Part shown: one piece after another, positions 10,192 through 18,458 of the stretch
How positions within the stretch are numbered: position 1 is the first letter of the stretch
Layout of the letters: every line of letters starts with the position of its first letter
Assembly (NCBI GenBank): GCA_902633965.1
Contig: CACPID010000005.1
Location: forward strand, 1 to 61,269
DNA length: 61,269 bases
Source: an uncultured Pelagibacteraceae bacterium
GTDB lineage: Bacteria; Pseudomonadota; Alphaproteobacteria; Pelagibacterales; Pelagibacteraceae
Direction of reading: 5' to 3'
Position numbers and translations under genes: made by a program
Notes under the pieces: model-generated
What the model saw: only the letters and a program-made list of their open reading frames with translations
Database searches by the model: none
Told to the model about the DNA's origin: nothing

Positions 10192-10245
10192 CTATAATTT
10201 TTTAATACTTAATGTAAAATAATTGTCTAATTAAGAAAATAATAC

Positions 10246-10986
10246 ATGATTAATTTTAAAAGAAAAAGAAGAGCTTATATAATGCCTATTCTTAAATCTA
10301 TAAGAAAATTTCTTAATACTTTAAAAAGATATGCTTTTCCTACCTATAGACAATATTTAACCGTTTATGATTTTTATAAAGAGGAACAAATTAAAAAATG
10401 TTATGAACATTTTAAAGAATATTTAAAGTCTGCTGTTTTACTAAATTCCGAGAATATTAGAGTTCATGCAATTAACGAAGCAAACGAGAATGATAAAGAT
10501 CCAAATAATTATTATTTAGAATTTGGTGTATTCAGCGGTTCGTCAATAAATTTCTTTTCCAAAAAAATAAACAAAAAAATTTATGGTTTTGATTCATTCG
10601 AGGGTTTAAAGGAAGACTGGTTAGGCACAACTGTAATTAAAGGAACTTTTGATTTAAAAAAAAAAATTCCAAAGCTAAATAGTAATGTTGTACCTATATC
10701 TGGATGGATACAAGATACACTTCCTATTTTTATTGAAGAAAAAAAACCCAAAATCAACTTTGTACACATGGATGTTGATACTTACGAAACTACAAAATTT
10801 GTATTAGAAAGAATAAAGCCTCATTTAATAAAAGGTGCCATCATTTTATTTGATGAGCTTTATAATTTTGAAGGTTGGGACGTTGGTGAGTATAAAGCGT
10901 TAACAGAAGTTTTTGATGAAAAGGATTATAAATTTATATCTTTTTCTACAGACACATCTCAGGCAGCTATAAAAATTTTGGCCTAA
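10246..10986 (+). CDS. TylF/MycF-like class I SAM-dependent methyltransferase
   Basis: 246 aa; resembles the macrocin O-methyltransferase (TylF) family, which methylates sugar hydroxyls. Motif I reads YYLEFGVFSGSSINFFS (about 85-100), followed by IYGFDSFEGLKEDW, then MDVDTYETTKFVLE and GAIILFDELYNF. These match the SAM-binding strand and metal-binding acidic residues of that family. The N-terminus is basic with a helical lead-in. An alternative start at the ATG in AYIMPILK (10282) is possible. Its neighbour suggests a role in decorating surface sugars, which is inference. Its stop interleaves with the stop of ygfZ in a four-base CTAA. Confidence 0.82.
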   Translation: MINFKRKRRAYIMPILKSIRKFLNTLKRYAFPTYRQYLTVYDFYKEEQIKKCYEHFKEYLKSAVLLNSENIRVHAINEANENDKDPNNYYLEFGVFSGSSINFFSKKINKKIYGFDSFEGLKEDWLGTTVIKGTFDLKKKIPKLNSNVVPISGWIQDTLPIFIEEKKPKINFVHMDVDTYETTKFVLERIKPHLIKGAIILFDELYNFEGWDVGEYKALTEVFDEKDYKFISFSTDTSQAAIKILA

Positions 10987-11873
10987 TTTTTTATCCAATC
11001 TGGTTTAAAAAATTTAATTACAGCTTTTTTGCAATTATAATTTTTTGAAAAATCAAAAGTATTATTTTCTGTTTTAATTAGACCAAACGGGAAGGCATTA
11101 CTTATCAGTATTTTTCCTAATTTGTTATTTTCAAAAAATATATCCTCATTTACATTTATGCTCCCTTTTAGAACTTCAAAAGCAAGAAGTCTTTTAGAAA
11201 GTTTATTTTTTAATTTTATTCTAGCGGTATTTTCTTGACCAACATAGCAACCTTTTTTAAAATCAATCCCATTTAGCTCTTCGAAATTACACTCAATTCC
11301 AAAAATTTTATCTTTTAAATTTTTGCATTCAATTTGAGGTATTCCTAATTTATGACTTAATGAATAATATTTTTTTGGTTCTGCTGGTTTTAAATTTAGT
11401 TTTTTTATGGATAAATAAAGTTTTTCAAGATTAATAACTAATCTTGCACCTAGTTTTTTATTTCGCGGATCAAGAAATAAAGTATCTTCTCTAAACTTTA
11501 TAGTATTTCCTTCAATATCTTGAGTATTTTTAAGACTTAAAAATTTGTCTCTACTCAATACTGCAACAATAAATTCATTACTTAAATCCAAAATTTCAAC
11601 TTTTGATCTTAGCTTATAAATATTTAATTTCTTAAATAGATCGAATACTTGACTTTTTTCACAGTCTAAAAAGAAACCGTTTTTGTGTTTAATTATTATA
11701 AAATCAAATAAATATTTCCCTTGTGGGGTTAATAAAGATGAAAAAATAGTTGACTTATCTGTGATTTTTTCAACATCATTAGATACAATATTTTGAAGAA
11801 ATTTTTTTGCATCAACTCCATTAATAAAAACTAATCCTCTATCCTCTAAAGTGTAAATATCGTTTAAATTCAT
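10983..11873 (-). CDS. ygfZ: YgfZ-type folate-binding Fe-S cluster protein
   Basis: Tetrahydrofolate-dependent factor for maintenance of certain Fe-S proteins (GcvT-like fold), about 296 aa. The diagnostic motif KGCYVGQE (K-G-C-Y-x-G-Q-E) is present, preceded by GIDF. I chose the ATG at 11873, giving MNLNDIYTLEDRGLVFINGVD. A longer open frame reaching 12035 would run antisense into pyrC and adds an unrelated hydrophobic stretch. It is divergent from the dihydroorotase across 43 bp. Confidence 0.9.
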   Translation of the reverse strand: MNLNDIYTLEDRGLVFINGVDAKKFLQNIVSNDVEKITDKSTIFSSLLTPQGKYLFDFIIIKHKNGFFLDCEKSQVFDLFKKLNIYKLRSKVEILDLSNEFIVAVLSRDKFLSLKNTQDIEGNTIKFREDTLFLDPRNKKLGARLVINLEKLYLSIKKLNLKPAEPKKYYSLSHKLGIPQIECKNLKDKIFGIECNFEELNGIDFKKGCYVGQENTARIKLKNKLSKRLLAFEVLKGSINVNEDIFFENNKLGKILISNAFPFGLIKTENNTFDFSKNYNCKKAVIKFFKPDWIKN

Positions 11874-11916
11874 AATTGCTAATAAATTAATAATAATATA
11901 ATTACTTTTAGAAATA

Positions 11917-13224
11917 ATGTTAGACCTAATAATTAAAAATGGCTCTTGTTTTATAGATGGTAATCTAAAACAACAAGATATTGGCATCAAAAATAGCAAA
12001 ATTGTAAAAATTGATAAATTAAAAGAAGATGCCAAAGAAATTTATGATGCCGAAAATTTATTAGTATTGCCAGGTTGCATTGATACTCAAACTCATTTTA
12101 GGGAGCCAGGATCAACAGATACTGAGGATTTACATTCAGGAAGTAGAGCCGCAATCGTAGGGGGTATAACAGCTGTATTCGAAATGCCTAATACTAATCC
12201 ACCAACTTCAAATAAAAAAGAATTTCAAAGAAAACTAGATCTTGCAAAAAATAGAATGTATTGCAATTATGCTTTTTATTTTGGTGCAACGGCAGATAAT
12301 GCAGATGATTTGGCTGATTTAAAAAATTTAGAGGGTTGTTGTGGTATCAAACTTTTTGCTGGTTCCTCAACAGGAAATTTATTAGTTGCCAAAGAAAAAG
12401 ATATTGAAGAAGTTTTTAAAAATAGCTCTAAAGTTGTAGCAGTTCACTCTGAAGATGAGGAAATTTTAAATATTAATAAAAAATTAATTAAAAATGGTGA
12501 TGTACACTCTCACCCTATCTGGAGAAGTGTCGAATGTGCTATGTCTTCCACTAGAAGAATTGTAAGAATAGCTGAAAAGTATAATAAAAAAGCTCATGTT
12601 CTTCATATAACTACAAAAGAAGAAATTGATTTTCTATCACAACACAAGGGTAACATTACTTTTGAAATTACTCCTCAGCACTTAACAATTTATGCACCAG
12701 ACTGTTATAATAAACTTGGAACATATGCACAGATGAATCCACCTATCAGAGATAAATCACATTATGATAGACTATGGTATGCAGTAAAAAATAATTTAAA
12801 TGATACTATTGGTTCAGACCATGCGCCCCATTTAAAAATAAATAAAGATAAAAAATATCCTAATTCGCCATCAGGAATGCCAGGAGTTCAAACTCTTATG
12901 CCGGTTATGTTAAATCATATAAATGACGGAAAGTTATCGCTTAATCAATTGGTAAAACTAGTGTGTGAAAATCCAGTAAAAATTTTTGGAATACAGAATA
13001 AAGGATTTATTAAAGAAGGTTATGATGCTGATTTTACAATTGTAGATATGAATAAAAAAATAATTATTAAAAATGAAAATATTGAGAGTAAATGTGGATG
13101 GTCACCCTTTAATGAAGTTGAGTTTAAAGGAACGCCAGTAGCAACTATAATTGCAGGTAAAACGAAAATGAAAGATGGTAAAATTTTAGGTGAACCTGAT
13201 GGTACCACTTTAAAATTTAGTTAA
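11917..13224 (+). CDS. pyrC: Dihydroorotase (class I amidohydrolase)
   Basis: Zinc amidohydrolase of pyrimidine synthesis, 435 aa, closing carbamoyl aspartate to dihydroorotate. Metal and substrate motifs are DTQTHFREPG (about 58-67), the carbamylated-lysine region GIKLFAGSSTG, VHSEDEE, HVLHITT, and DHAPH in the C-terminal part. The class I dihydroorotase signatures FREPG and SDHAPH separate it from allantoinase, though paralogous hydrolases remain possible. The gene name follows general use; many authors call this class PyrC type 2. It overlaps the convergent SMR gene by eight bases. Confidence 0.88.
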   Translation: MLDLIIKNGSCFIDGNLKQQDIGIKNSKIVKIDKLKEDAKEIYDAENLLVLPGCIDTQTHFREPGSTDTEDLHSGSRAAIVGGITAVFEMPNTNPPTSNKKEFQRKLDLAKNRMYCNYAFYFGATADNADDLADLKNLEGCCGIKLFAGSSTGNLLVAKEKDIEEVFKNSSKVVAVHSEDEEILNINKKLIKNGDVHSHPIWRSVECAMSSTRRIVRIAEKYNKKAHVLHITTKEEIDFLSQHKGNITFEITPQHLTIYAPDCYNKLGTYAQMNPPIRDKSHYDRLWYAVKNNLNDTIGSDHAPHLKINKDKKYPNSPSGMPGVQTLMPVMLNHINDGKLSLNQLVKLVCENPVKIFGIQNKGFIKEGYDADFTIVDMNKKIIIKNENIESKCGWSPFNEVEFKGTPVATIIAGKTKMKDGKILGEPDGTTLKFS

Positions 13225-13549
13225 TTTTTCCCACAAAACTATTTACGAGAATTACACCAATAACAATTAAAAATAATCCTGCAATTGCCTGCCAAGCTAA
13301 CGTTTGTTTAAAAAATATATAACCCAATATTGCAATTGTAAATATTCCAAGTCCACTCCATGTTGCATAAACAATAGCTATTGGAAGTTTATTCACAACA
13401 AAAGTTAAAAGATAAAATGCTGTTAAGTAAAATACAGCAAGCGCAAAAGTTGGAACAAATTTTGTGAAATTTTGTGAAACTGGTAGTAACATGGTACCAG
13501 CCACTTCACAAAATATAGCACCAATTAAAAATAAATAAGTTTTAAGCAC
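13217..13549 (-). CDS. Small multidrug resistance (SMR) family transporter
   Basis: 110 aa with four predicted membrane helices, the whole of an EmrE/SugE-type protein. The conserved membrane glutamate is Glu15 in IFCEVAGT, and helix 3 carries the AIVYATWSGLG signature (about 58-68) followed by a second GxxxxG-like helix. In EmrE the glutamate couples drug export to protons, and related members export guanidinium. Which substrate applies here is unknown. The start overlaps the end of prpE by eight bases, so it is probably translated from the same transcript. Confidence 0.87.
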   Translation of the reverse strand: MLKTYLFLIGAIFCEVAGTMLLPVSQNFTKFVPTFALAVFYLTAFYLLTFVVNKLPIAIVYATWSGLGIFTIAILGYIFFKQTLAWQAIAGLFLIVIGVILVNSFVGKIN

Positions 13550-15437
13550 TTTTTATAATATTATTTTTTATTAAATCTTCTTTAATCTCATCTAATATAG
13601 CTGGATCATCTATTGTTGGTGGCATTTTATATTCAACATTATCTGCAATTTTTCTAATTGTGCCTCTTAAAATTTTACCTGATCTAGTTTTTGGAAGTCT
13701 TTTAATTACTATTGCAACTTTGAAAGCAGCTACTGGTCCAATCTTATTTCTTACCATTTGAATACATTCCTTAGAAATAGTTTCGTTATCTTTATCAACA
13801 CCAGCCTTTAAAACAATTAAACCTATAGGTAATTGTCCTTTTAATTTATCAGCTATTCCAAGAACTGCGCATTCAGCAACTGATTGATGTTCAGATAATA
13901 CCTCTTCAATTGCACCAGTAGATAATCTATGGCCTGCAACATTTATAATGTCATCTGTTCTAGACATGATCCAGATATATCCATCTTCATCAATGTGTCC
14001 GGCATCGTAAGTTTGGTAATATCCCTCGTAGTTAGACATATAGTTTTCTTTATATCTTTGATCTGCATTCCAAAGAGTTGGAAAAGTTCCAGGTGGCAAA
14101 GGCAGCTTAACAACTATATCACCCATTTCATTAGGTTTTGCTAAAGTTTTATCAGACTTAATAATTTTTACGTTATAACCAGGCACTGCTTTACAAGCTG
14201 AGCCATATTTTGTTTTCATCATTTCAATACCTGTACAATTTGAACTAATAGCCCAACTAGTTTCTGTTTGCCACCAGTGGTCAATCACAGGTACTTTCAA
14301 TAAATTTTCTGCCCATTTAATTGTATCCGGATCTGCTCTCTCCCCAGCTAAAAATAATGACTTAAAATTACTTAAGTCATATTTTGAAAAAAATTTTCCA
14401 TCCGGATCTTCTTTTTTTATTGCCCTAAAAGCAGTTGGTGCTGTGAATAGAGATTTTATTTTGTAATCAGAAATAACTCTCCAAAAAACACCAGCATCAG
14501 GAGTTCCAACAGGCTTACCTTCAAATAATAAAGTAGTACATCCTTTAAACAATGGTGCATAAACTATATAAGAATGTCCAACAATCCATCCAATGTCACT
14601 TGCTGACCACCAAACATCATCTTGATCTATGTTATAAATGTTTTTCATAGTCCACTTAAGAGCTACGATATGACCACCAATATCTCTCACAATTCCCTTT
14701 GGAATACCTGTCGTCCCCGATGTATAAAGAATATAAGCATAATCATTTGAGTTCATCTCTACACAATCCGTATCTTTTGCATTCTGAAGACTTTCATCCC
14801 AACTAATTTCTAAGGGTGCATTTAATTTAATCTCGTGATCTTTTCTTTGATAAAAAATAACCTTATCTAATTTATGTTTAGCTAATTTGAGCGCTCCATC
14901 AACTAATGGCCTATATTCAACAGTTCTTCCAGGCTCAAAACCACATGAAGCCGTAATCAATATTTTTGCTTTACTATCATCAATACGACTTGCTAATTCA
15001 TTTGAGGCAAATCCTCCAAAAACTACTGAGTGTATTGCTCCAATTCTACCACAAGCTAACATTGCTACCACTGCTTCTGGCACCATTGGCATATATATAA
15101 CTACCCGATCCCCTTTAGCAATACCTTGATTTTTAAGAGCACCTGCGAACTTAGAAACTTTATTTTTTAATTCTTTAAAAGTGAACTTTGACTTGTTCCC
15201 AGTGATTGGACTATCGTAAATTAATGCAGTTTTGTCTCCTAAACCATTTTGAATGTGCAAGTCTAGAGCATTATAGCAAGTGTTAGTAACCCCGTCCTCA
15301 TACCATTTATAAAAAGGAGGGTTAGCTTTGTTTAAAATTTTGGTTGGCTTCTTAAACCAGAAGATATCATCGGCTACCTCTCTCCAAAATTCATCAGGTT
15401 TTTCTATTGATTTATCGTAAATCTCTTTAAAATTCAT
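13542..15437 (-). CDS. prpE: Propionyl-CoA synthetase (acyl-CoA synthetase, AMP-forming)
   Basis: AMP-forming short-chain acyl-CoA synthetase, 631 aa. The P-loop YTSGTTGIPKG, the A8-like region (YYQTYDAGHIDEDGYIWIMSR) and the catalytic-lysine motif KTRSGKILRG are intact. The stretches EPGRTVEYRPLVDGAL and GKPVGTPDAGVFWRVI favour propionate-type PrpE over acetate-type Acs. It would feed propionate into the methylcitrate or methylmalonyl pathway; neither is in the window. The long leader on the proteorhodopsin side contains competing small hairpins. Confidence 0.9.
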   Translation of the reverse strand: MNFKEIYDKSIEKPDEFWREVADDIFWFKKPTKILNKANPPFYKWYEDGVTNTCYNALDLHIQNGLGDKTALIYDSPITGNKSKFTFKELKNKVSKFAGALKNQGIAKGDRVVIYMPMVPEAVVAMLACGRIGAIHSVVFGGFASNELASRIDDSKAKILITASCGFEPGRTVEYRPLVDGALKLAKHKLDKVIFYQRKDHEIKLNAPLEISWDESLQNAKDTDCVEMNSNDYAYILYTSGTTGIPKGIVRDIGGHIVALKWTMKNIYNIDQDDVWWSASDIGWIVGHSYIVYAPLFKGCTTLLFEGKPVGTPDAGVFWRVISDYKIKSLFTAPTAFRAIKKEDPDGKFFSKYDLSNFKSLFLAGERADPDTIKWAENLLKVPVIDHWWQTETSWAISSNCTGIEMMKTKYGSACKAVPGYNVKIIKSDKTLAKPNEMGDIVVKLPLPPGTFPTLWNADQRYKENYMSNYEGYYQTYDAGHIDEDGYIWIMSRTDDIINVAGHRLSTGAIEEVLSEHQSVAECAVLGIADKLKGQLPIGLIVLKAGVDKDNETISKECIQMVRNKIGPVAAFKVAIVIKRLPKTRSGKILRGTIRKIADNVEYKMPPTIDDPAILDEIKEDLIKNNIIKSA

Positions 15438-15468
15438 AATTTACTTAATTGATTCAAAATTGCTTTAA

Positions 15469-15495
15469 TTGCTTGATATTTAAGCAACAAGTTGC
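15469..15495. repeat. Overlapping alternative inverted repeats upstream of prpE
   Basis: TTGCTT (15469-15474) pairs with AAGCAA (15482-15487). The overlapping segment GCAAC (15484-15488) can instead pair with GTTGC (15491-15495). The two stems are mutually exclusive because they share bases 15484-15487. They lie 32-58 bases upstream of the prpE start, where a leader or operator would sit. No known riboswitch class is recognised. Confidence 0.35.
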
Positions 15496-15587
15496 ATTTA
15501 ATTTCAAAAAGCCAATAAAATCAACATAAATAAGAGGTAAAAAAGTCTTCAATAAACTAACTTAATTTGGTAATTAACCCCTTAACT

Positions 15588-15613
15588 TTGGCAGTCTAAT
15601 AAACTGCTATAGT
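15588..15613 (+). promoter_or_regulatory. Possible proteorhodopsin promoter elements
   Basis: TTGGCA (15588-15593) resembles a -35 box and TATAGT (15608-15613) a -10 box, but the spacer is only 14 bases. An inverted repeat GCAGT/ACTGC (15591-15595 and 15603-15607) sits inside the pair. The -10-like element forms the left edge of the 20-bp palindrome. This is the best candidate in the gap, not a convincing consensus promoter. Confidence 0.3.
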
Positions 15614-15627
15614 TTATATAAACTATA
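15608..15627. promoter_or_regulatory. 20-bp perfect palindrome before proteorhodopsin
   Basis: The arms TATAGTTTAT and ATAAACTATA are exact reverse complements without a spacer. It ends 13 bases before the strong GAGGGAG Shine-Dalgarno (15641-15647) and 26 bases before the ATG. It could be a dimeric-repressor operator, or a hairpin at the 5' end of the mRNA. Its placement over the only -10-like sequence makes a regulatory role plausible, but nothing in the sequence names a regulator. Confidence 0.55.
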
Positions 15628-15640
15628 AAAACTAACTAAA

Positions 15641-15647
15641 GAGGGAG
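15641..15647 (+). promoter_or_regulatory. Strong Shine-Dalgarno for proteorhodopsin
   Basis: GAGGGAG, preceded by AAA, lies six bases before the ATG at 15654. Most neighbouring genes show weak or no Shine-Dalgarno, so this one suggests high translation of the rhodopsin. It also fixes the start codon. Confidence 0.8.
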
Positions 15648-15653
15648 TTTTTT

Positions 15654-16424
15654 ATGAAAAAACTTAAATTGTTTGCATTAGCAGCTGTAGCTCTATTGGG
15701 CTTCTCAGGTGCAGCAAACGCAGAGGCAGTCCTTCTTGCATCTGATGACTTTGTTGGAATTTCTTTTTGGATAATTTCAATGGGTATGTTAGCTGCTACA
15801 GCATTCTTTTTCTTGGAAAGAGGATCAGTAGCTGCTGGATGGAAAACATCAGTAACAGTAGCAGGACTAGTAACTGGTATTGCATTCATTCACTATGTTT
15901 ACATGAGAGGTGTATGGGTTCAAACAGGTGATTCACCAACAGTATATAGATATATTGACTGGTTAATTACTGTACCATTACAGATGATAGAATTTTATTT
16001 AATTCTAGCAGCTGTGAGAAAAGTATCAGGTAACATCTTCTGGAGACTATTAATTGGATCTCTAGTAATGTTAATCGGAGGTTACTTAGGAGAAGCAGGT
16101 TACATCAACGCAATGCTTGGTTTCATTATCGGTATGGCTGGATGGATCTACATCTTATATGAAGTATTCTCTGGTGAAGCTGGTAAAATGGCAGCTAAAA
16201 GCGGTAACAGAGGATTAAGTACTGCATTTGGTGCTATGAGAATGATCGTTACAGTAGGTTGGGCAATTTACCCACTAGGTTATGTATTTGGTTACTTAAC
16301 AGGTGGTGTAGACGCTAACACACTTAACGTGATCTATAACTTAGCAGACTTTATTAACAAGATCGCATTTGGTCTTGTAATTTGGAGTGCAGCTGTTTCT
16401 CAGCCAGGAGCTAGAAGAGCATAA
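15654..16424 (+). CDS. Proteorhodopsin, blue-absorbing type
   Basis: Light-driven proton pump of the inner membrane, 256 aa with a signal peptide (MKKLKLFALAAVALLGFSGAANA) and seven membrane helices. Compared with the reference green proteorhodopsin, all key residues are shifted by five: Asp102 (acceptor, in RYIDWLIT), Glu113 (donor, in MIEFYL), His80 (partner of the acceptor), and Lys236 for the retinal Schiff base (FINKIAFG). The spectral-tuning position is Gln110 in VPLQMIE; glutamine there is known to give blue absorption, leucine or methionine green. No retinal-synthesis gene lies in the window. It is followed by two hairpins and then ferredoxin genes. Confidence 0.98.
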   Translation: MKKLKLFALAAVALLGFSGAANAEAVLLASDDFVGISFWIISMGMLAATAFFFLERGSVAAGWKTSVTVAGLVTGIAFIHYVYMRGVWVQTGDSPTVYRYIDWLITVPLQMIEFYLILAAVRKVSGNIFWRLLIGSLVMLIGGYLGEAGYINAMLGFIIGMAGWIYILYEVFSGEAGKMAAKSGNRGLSTAFGAMRMIVTVGWAIYPLGYVFGYLTGGVDANTLNVIYNLADFINKIAFGLVIWSAAVSQPGARRA

Positions 16425-16425
16425 T

Positions 16426-16482
16426 AATAACTGAAGTTATTTAAATAGGGCGATATGTTTTCATATTGCCCTATTTTTTTTT
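16426..16482 (+). terminator. Tandem hairpins and intrinsic terminator after proteorhodopsin
   Basis: A first hairpin AATAACT-GA-AGTTATT (16426-16441) starts one base after the stop codon. A second, stronger stem follows: ATAGGGC (16445-16451) with internal ATATG pairs with CATAT and GCCCTAT, closed by a TTTT loop and followed by a run of nine or more T. The second is a classic Rho-independent terminator that would separate rhodopsin from the downstream ferredoxin operon. The first stem recurs after recA. Confidence 0.85.
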
Positions 16483-16501
16483 GTCCTTATAAATATGATT
16501 A

Positions 16502-16819
16502 ATGCCTAAAATTACTTACATAGAAAATAACGGTAAATCCCATACTGTTGAAGTCGATAAAGGTTTAACAGTTATGGAAGGCGCTGTGCAAAATAATATA
16601 TCTGGAATTGATGCAGATTGTGGAGGAAGTATGGCTTGTGCTACATGCCATGTTTATGTCAAAGAGGAATGGTATAATAAGATTAATGAAAAATCTGAAG
16701 GAGAAGATGATATGTTAGATCAGGCACACAATCCAAATAAATTTAGTAGGCTAAGCTGTCAAATTTCAGTTACTGATGAAATTGATGGATTGGTAGTTGA
16801 TCTTCCAGAAAAACAATGA
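16502..16819 (+). CDS. 2Fe-2S ferredoxin (adrenodoxin/Isc-type)
   Basis: Small electron carrier, 105 aa. The ligand set is visible as [15 protein letters not shown] (C-x5-C-x2-C, about residues 40-48) plus the fourth cysteine in RLSCQISV (about 87). The spacing matches adrenodoxin/Isc ferredoxins rather than plant-type. The ATG at 16502 follows the rhodopsin terminator closely. Its stop overlaps the reductase start by four bases (ATGA), so the two proteins are almost certainly made together and likely form a redox pair. Confidence 0.93.
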   Translation: MPKITYIENNGKSHTVEVDKGLTVMEGAVQNNISGIDADCGGSMACATCHVYVKEEWYNKINEKSEGEDDMLDQAHNPNKFSRLSCQISVTDEIDGLVVDLPEKQ

Positions 16820-17835
16820 TTAAGACTGATGCATTAATTATTGGAGCAGGCCCAACTGGTTTATTCACCGCACACCAGTTAAATATAATTGGGCTAAAAT
16901 GTGAAGTTGTAGATAATTTAGATAAAATTGGAGGACAGTGTATTGAGCTTTATCCAGATAAGCCTATTTATGATATACCGGCAGTTCCGGAATGCACCGG
17001 AGAAGAATTAACTAACAATTTGATAAATCAACTAAAACCTTTTGATGTTAATTTTCATTTGAATGAGAGAGTTGAAGAAGTTAAAAATGAAAATGGTCAC
17101 TGGTATGTAAAAACAAATAATGAAACCGTTTTTTCTACACCAAATGTTATTATTGCAGGTGGAGTAGGTTCGTTTGAGCCAAGAAAATTTACACCAAAGG
17201 AATGTGAACAATACGAGGGGAAGTCAATTTTTTATTCAATTAAAGATAAAAATATTTTTAAAGATAAAATAGTATCAATTTTTGGAGGTGGTGATAGTGC
17301 TTTAGATTGGGCTGTTGAATTATCTGCAAACTCAAATGTAAATCTTATACATAGACGTGATGAATTCAGAGGAGCTCAATCCACATTAGATAAAGTTTAT
17401 GAGCTTGAAAAAGAGGGTAAAATTAATTTATTTACAAAATATCAATTAAAAATTCCTAAAGGCAAAGGAAAGCTTGATAGTATTGATATTCAACATGAAA
17501 ACAAAGAAATAAAAAACCTTAAAACTGACTACGTTTTGGGCTTTTTTGGCTTAATAATGCAGCTTGGACCAATTGCAAACTGGGGATTAAATTTGAATAA
17601 AAAGACAATTGAAGTAGATACTGAAAAGTTTGAGACAAACCAAAAAGGTATTTATGCAGTAGGTGATATTTGCTCATATCCAGGTAAATTAAAATTAATT
17701 TTATCAGGTTTTCACGAGGGAGCTTTAGCAGCTAGAGCATGCTTTAAATTAGCTAGACCAAATGAAAAATATAGATTTGAATTTACAACATCCTCATCAA
17801 GTATATTAAAGAGACTTGGTAAAAAGAGTGATTGA
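16816..17835 (+). CDS. Ferredoxin-NADP reductase, thioredoxin-reductase-like (type 2)
   Basis: FAD flavoprotein moving electrons between NADPH and ferredoxin, 339 aa. The N-terminal FAD motif [30 protein letters not shown], and the NADPH-binding motif [12 protein letters not shown] (about 157-168) are clear. The C-terminal block [14 protein letters not shown] carries the second FAD contact. The redox-active CxxC of true thioredoxin reductases is absent, which fits the TrxR-like FNR family. The ATG overlaps the ferredoxin stop, and the end overlaps the GST start. Confidence 0.92.
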   Translation: MIKTDALIIGAGPTGLFTAHQLNIIGLKCEVVDNLDKIGGQCIELYPDKPIYDIPAVPECTGEELTNNLINQLKPFDVNFHLNERVEEVKNENGHWYVKTNNETVFSTPNVIIAGGVGSFEPRKFTPKECEQYEGKSIFYSIKDKNIFKDKIVSIFGGGDSALDWAVELSANSNVNLIHRRDEFRGAQSTLDKVYELEKEGKINLFTKYQLKIPKGKGKLDSIDIQHENKEIKNLKTDYVLGFFGLIMQLGPIANWGLNLNKKTIEVDTEKFETNQKGIYAVGDICSYPGKLKLILSGFHEGALAARACFKLARPNEKYRFEFTTSSSSILKRLGKKSD

Positions 17836-18454
17836 ATTATTTACAGCTGACACTCCTAACGGAAAAAAAATAAGTATAATGTTAGAAGAAATTAAATTCG
17901 ATTATAAAGTTACTAAAGTAGATTTAGGCAAGGGTGAACAATTTAAACCAAACTTTAGAAAAATTAGCCCTTTTAGCAAAATACCAGTTATCATAGATCA
18001 TGAAAATGAGGAAAAAATTTTCGAGTCTGGTGCAATATTAATTTATCTAGCTGAAAAAAGTAAAATGTTTTATGAAAATAAAGATAGATTAAAAATAAAC
18101 CAATGGCTTATGTCACAAATGGGATATGTAGGACCAATGATTGGTCAGCATCACCAGTTTCATCATTACAATCCTGGAAAAAGTAAGTTCGGTGAAGAGC
18201 GATATTTTAAAATAACAAAATCAATATACAATGATTTAGATGAAAGACTTTTACACTCAAAATTTTTAGCAGGAGATAATTATTCAATAGCAGACATAGC
18301 GACTTGGCCCTGGATAGCCAGACATAAATGGCATGATATTGGTCTCAAAAAATTCAAAAATTTAACCAGGTGGTATTTAGAAATTTCAAAACGAGATGCT
18401 GTGAAAAAGGGTTATGAGTTTATGAAACAAGGAGATAAGATTCCCCTACCATAA
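17828..18454 (+). CDS. Glutathione S-transferase (YfcG/YghU-like, nu class)
   Basis: About 208 aa. The N-terminal thioredoxin-fold strand [20 protein letters not shown] carries the T-P-N pattern of YfcG/YghU-type enzymes, which act as disulfide-bond reductases using glutathione. FSKIPVIID and ESGAILIYLAE complete the glutathione site. The helical C-terminal domain contains ADIATWPWIARHKW. I prefer the GTG at 17828 because family members begin at this point; an in-frame TTG at 17816 is the alternative. It overlaps the reductase gene by eight bases and so belongs to the ferredoxin operon. Confidence 0.88.
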   Translation: MIELFTADTPNGKKISIMLEEIKFDYKVTKVDLGKGEQFKPNFRKISPFSKIPVIIDHENEEKIFESGAILIYLAEKSKMFYENKDRLKINQWLMSQMGYVGPMIGQHHQFHHYNPGKSKFGEERYFKITKSIYNDLDERLLHSKFLAGDNYSIADIATWPWIARHKWHDIGLKKFKNLTRWYLEISKRDAVKKGYEFMKQGDKIPLP

Positions 18455-18458
18455 ATTT

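Noticed and set aside
11874-12035. N-terminal extension of ygfZ to 12035
   Set aside because: It would run antisense over the first 119 bases of pyrC, and the added stretch is hydrophobic and unlike the family; the ATG at 11873 starts at the usual point.
16816-17835. Thioredoxin reductase identity for the flavoprotein
   Set aside because: FAD and NADPH motifs match but the redox CxxC is missing and a ferredoxin gene overlaps the start, so ferredoxin-NADP reductase is the better call.
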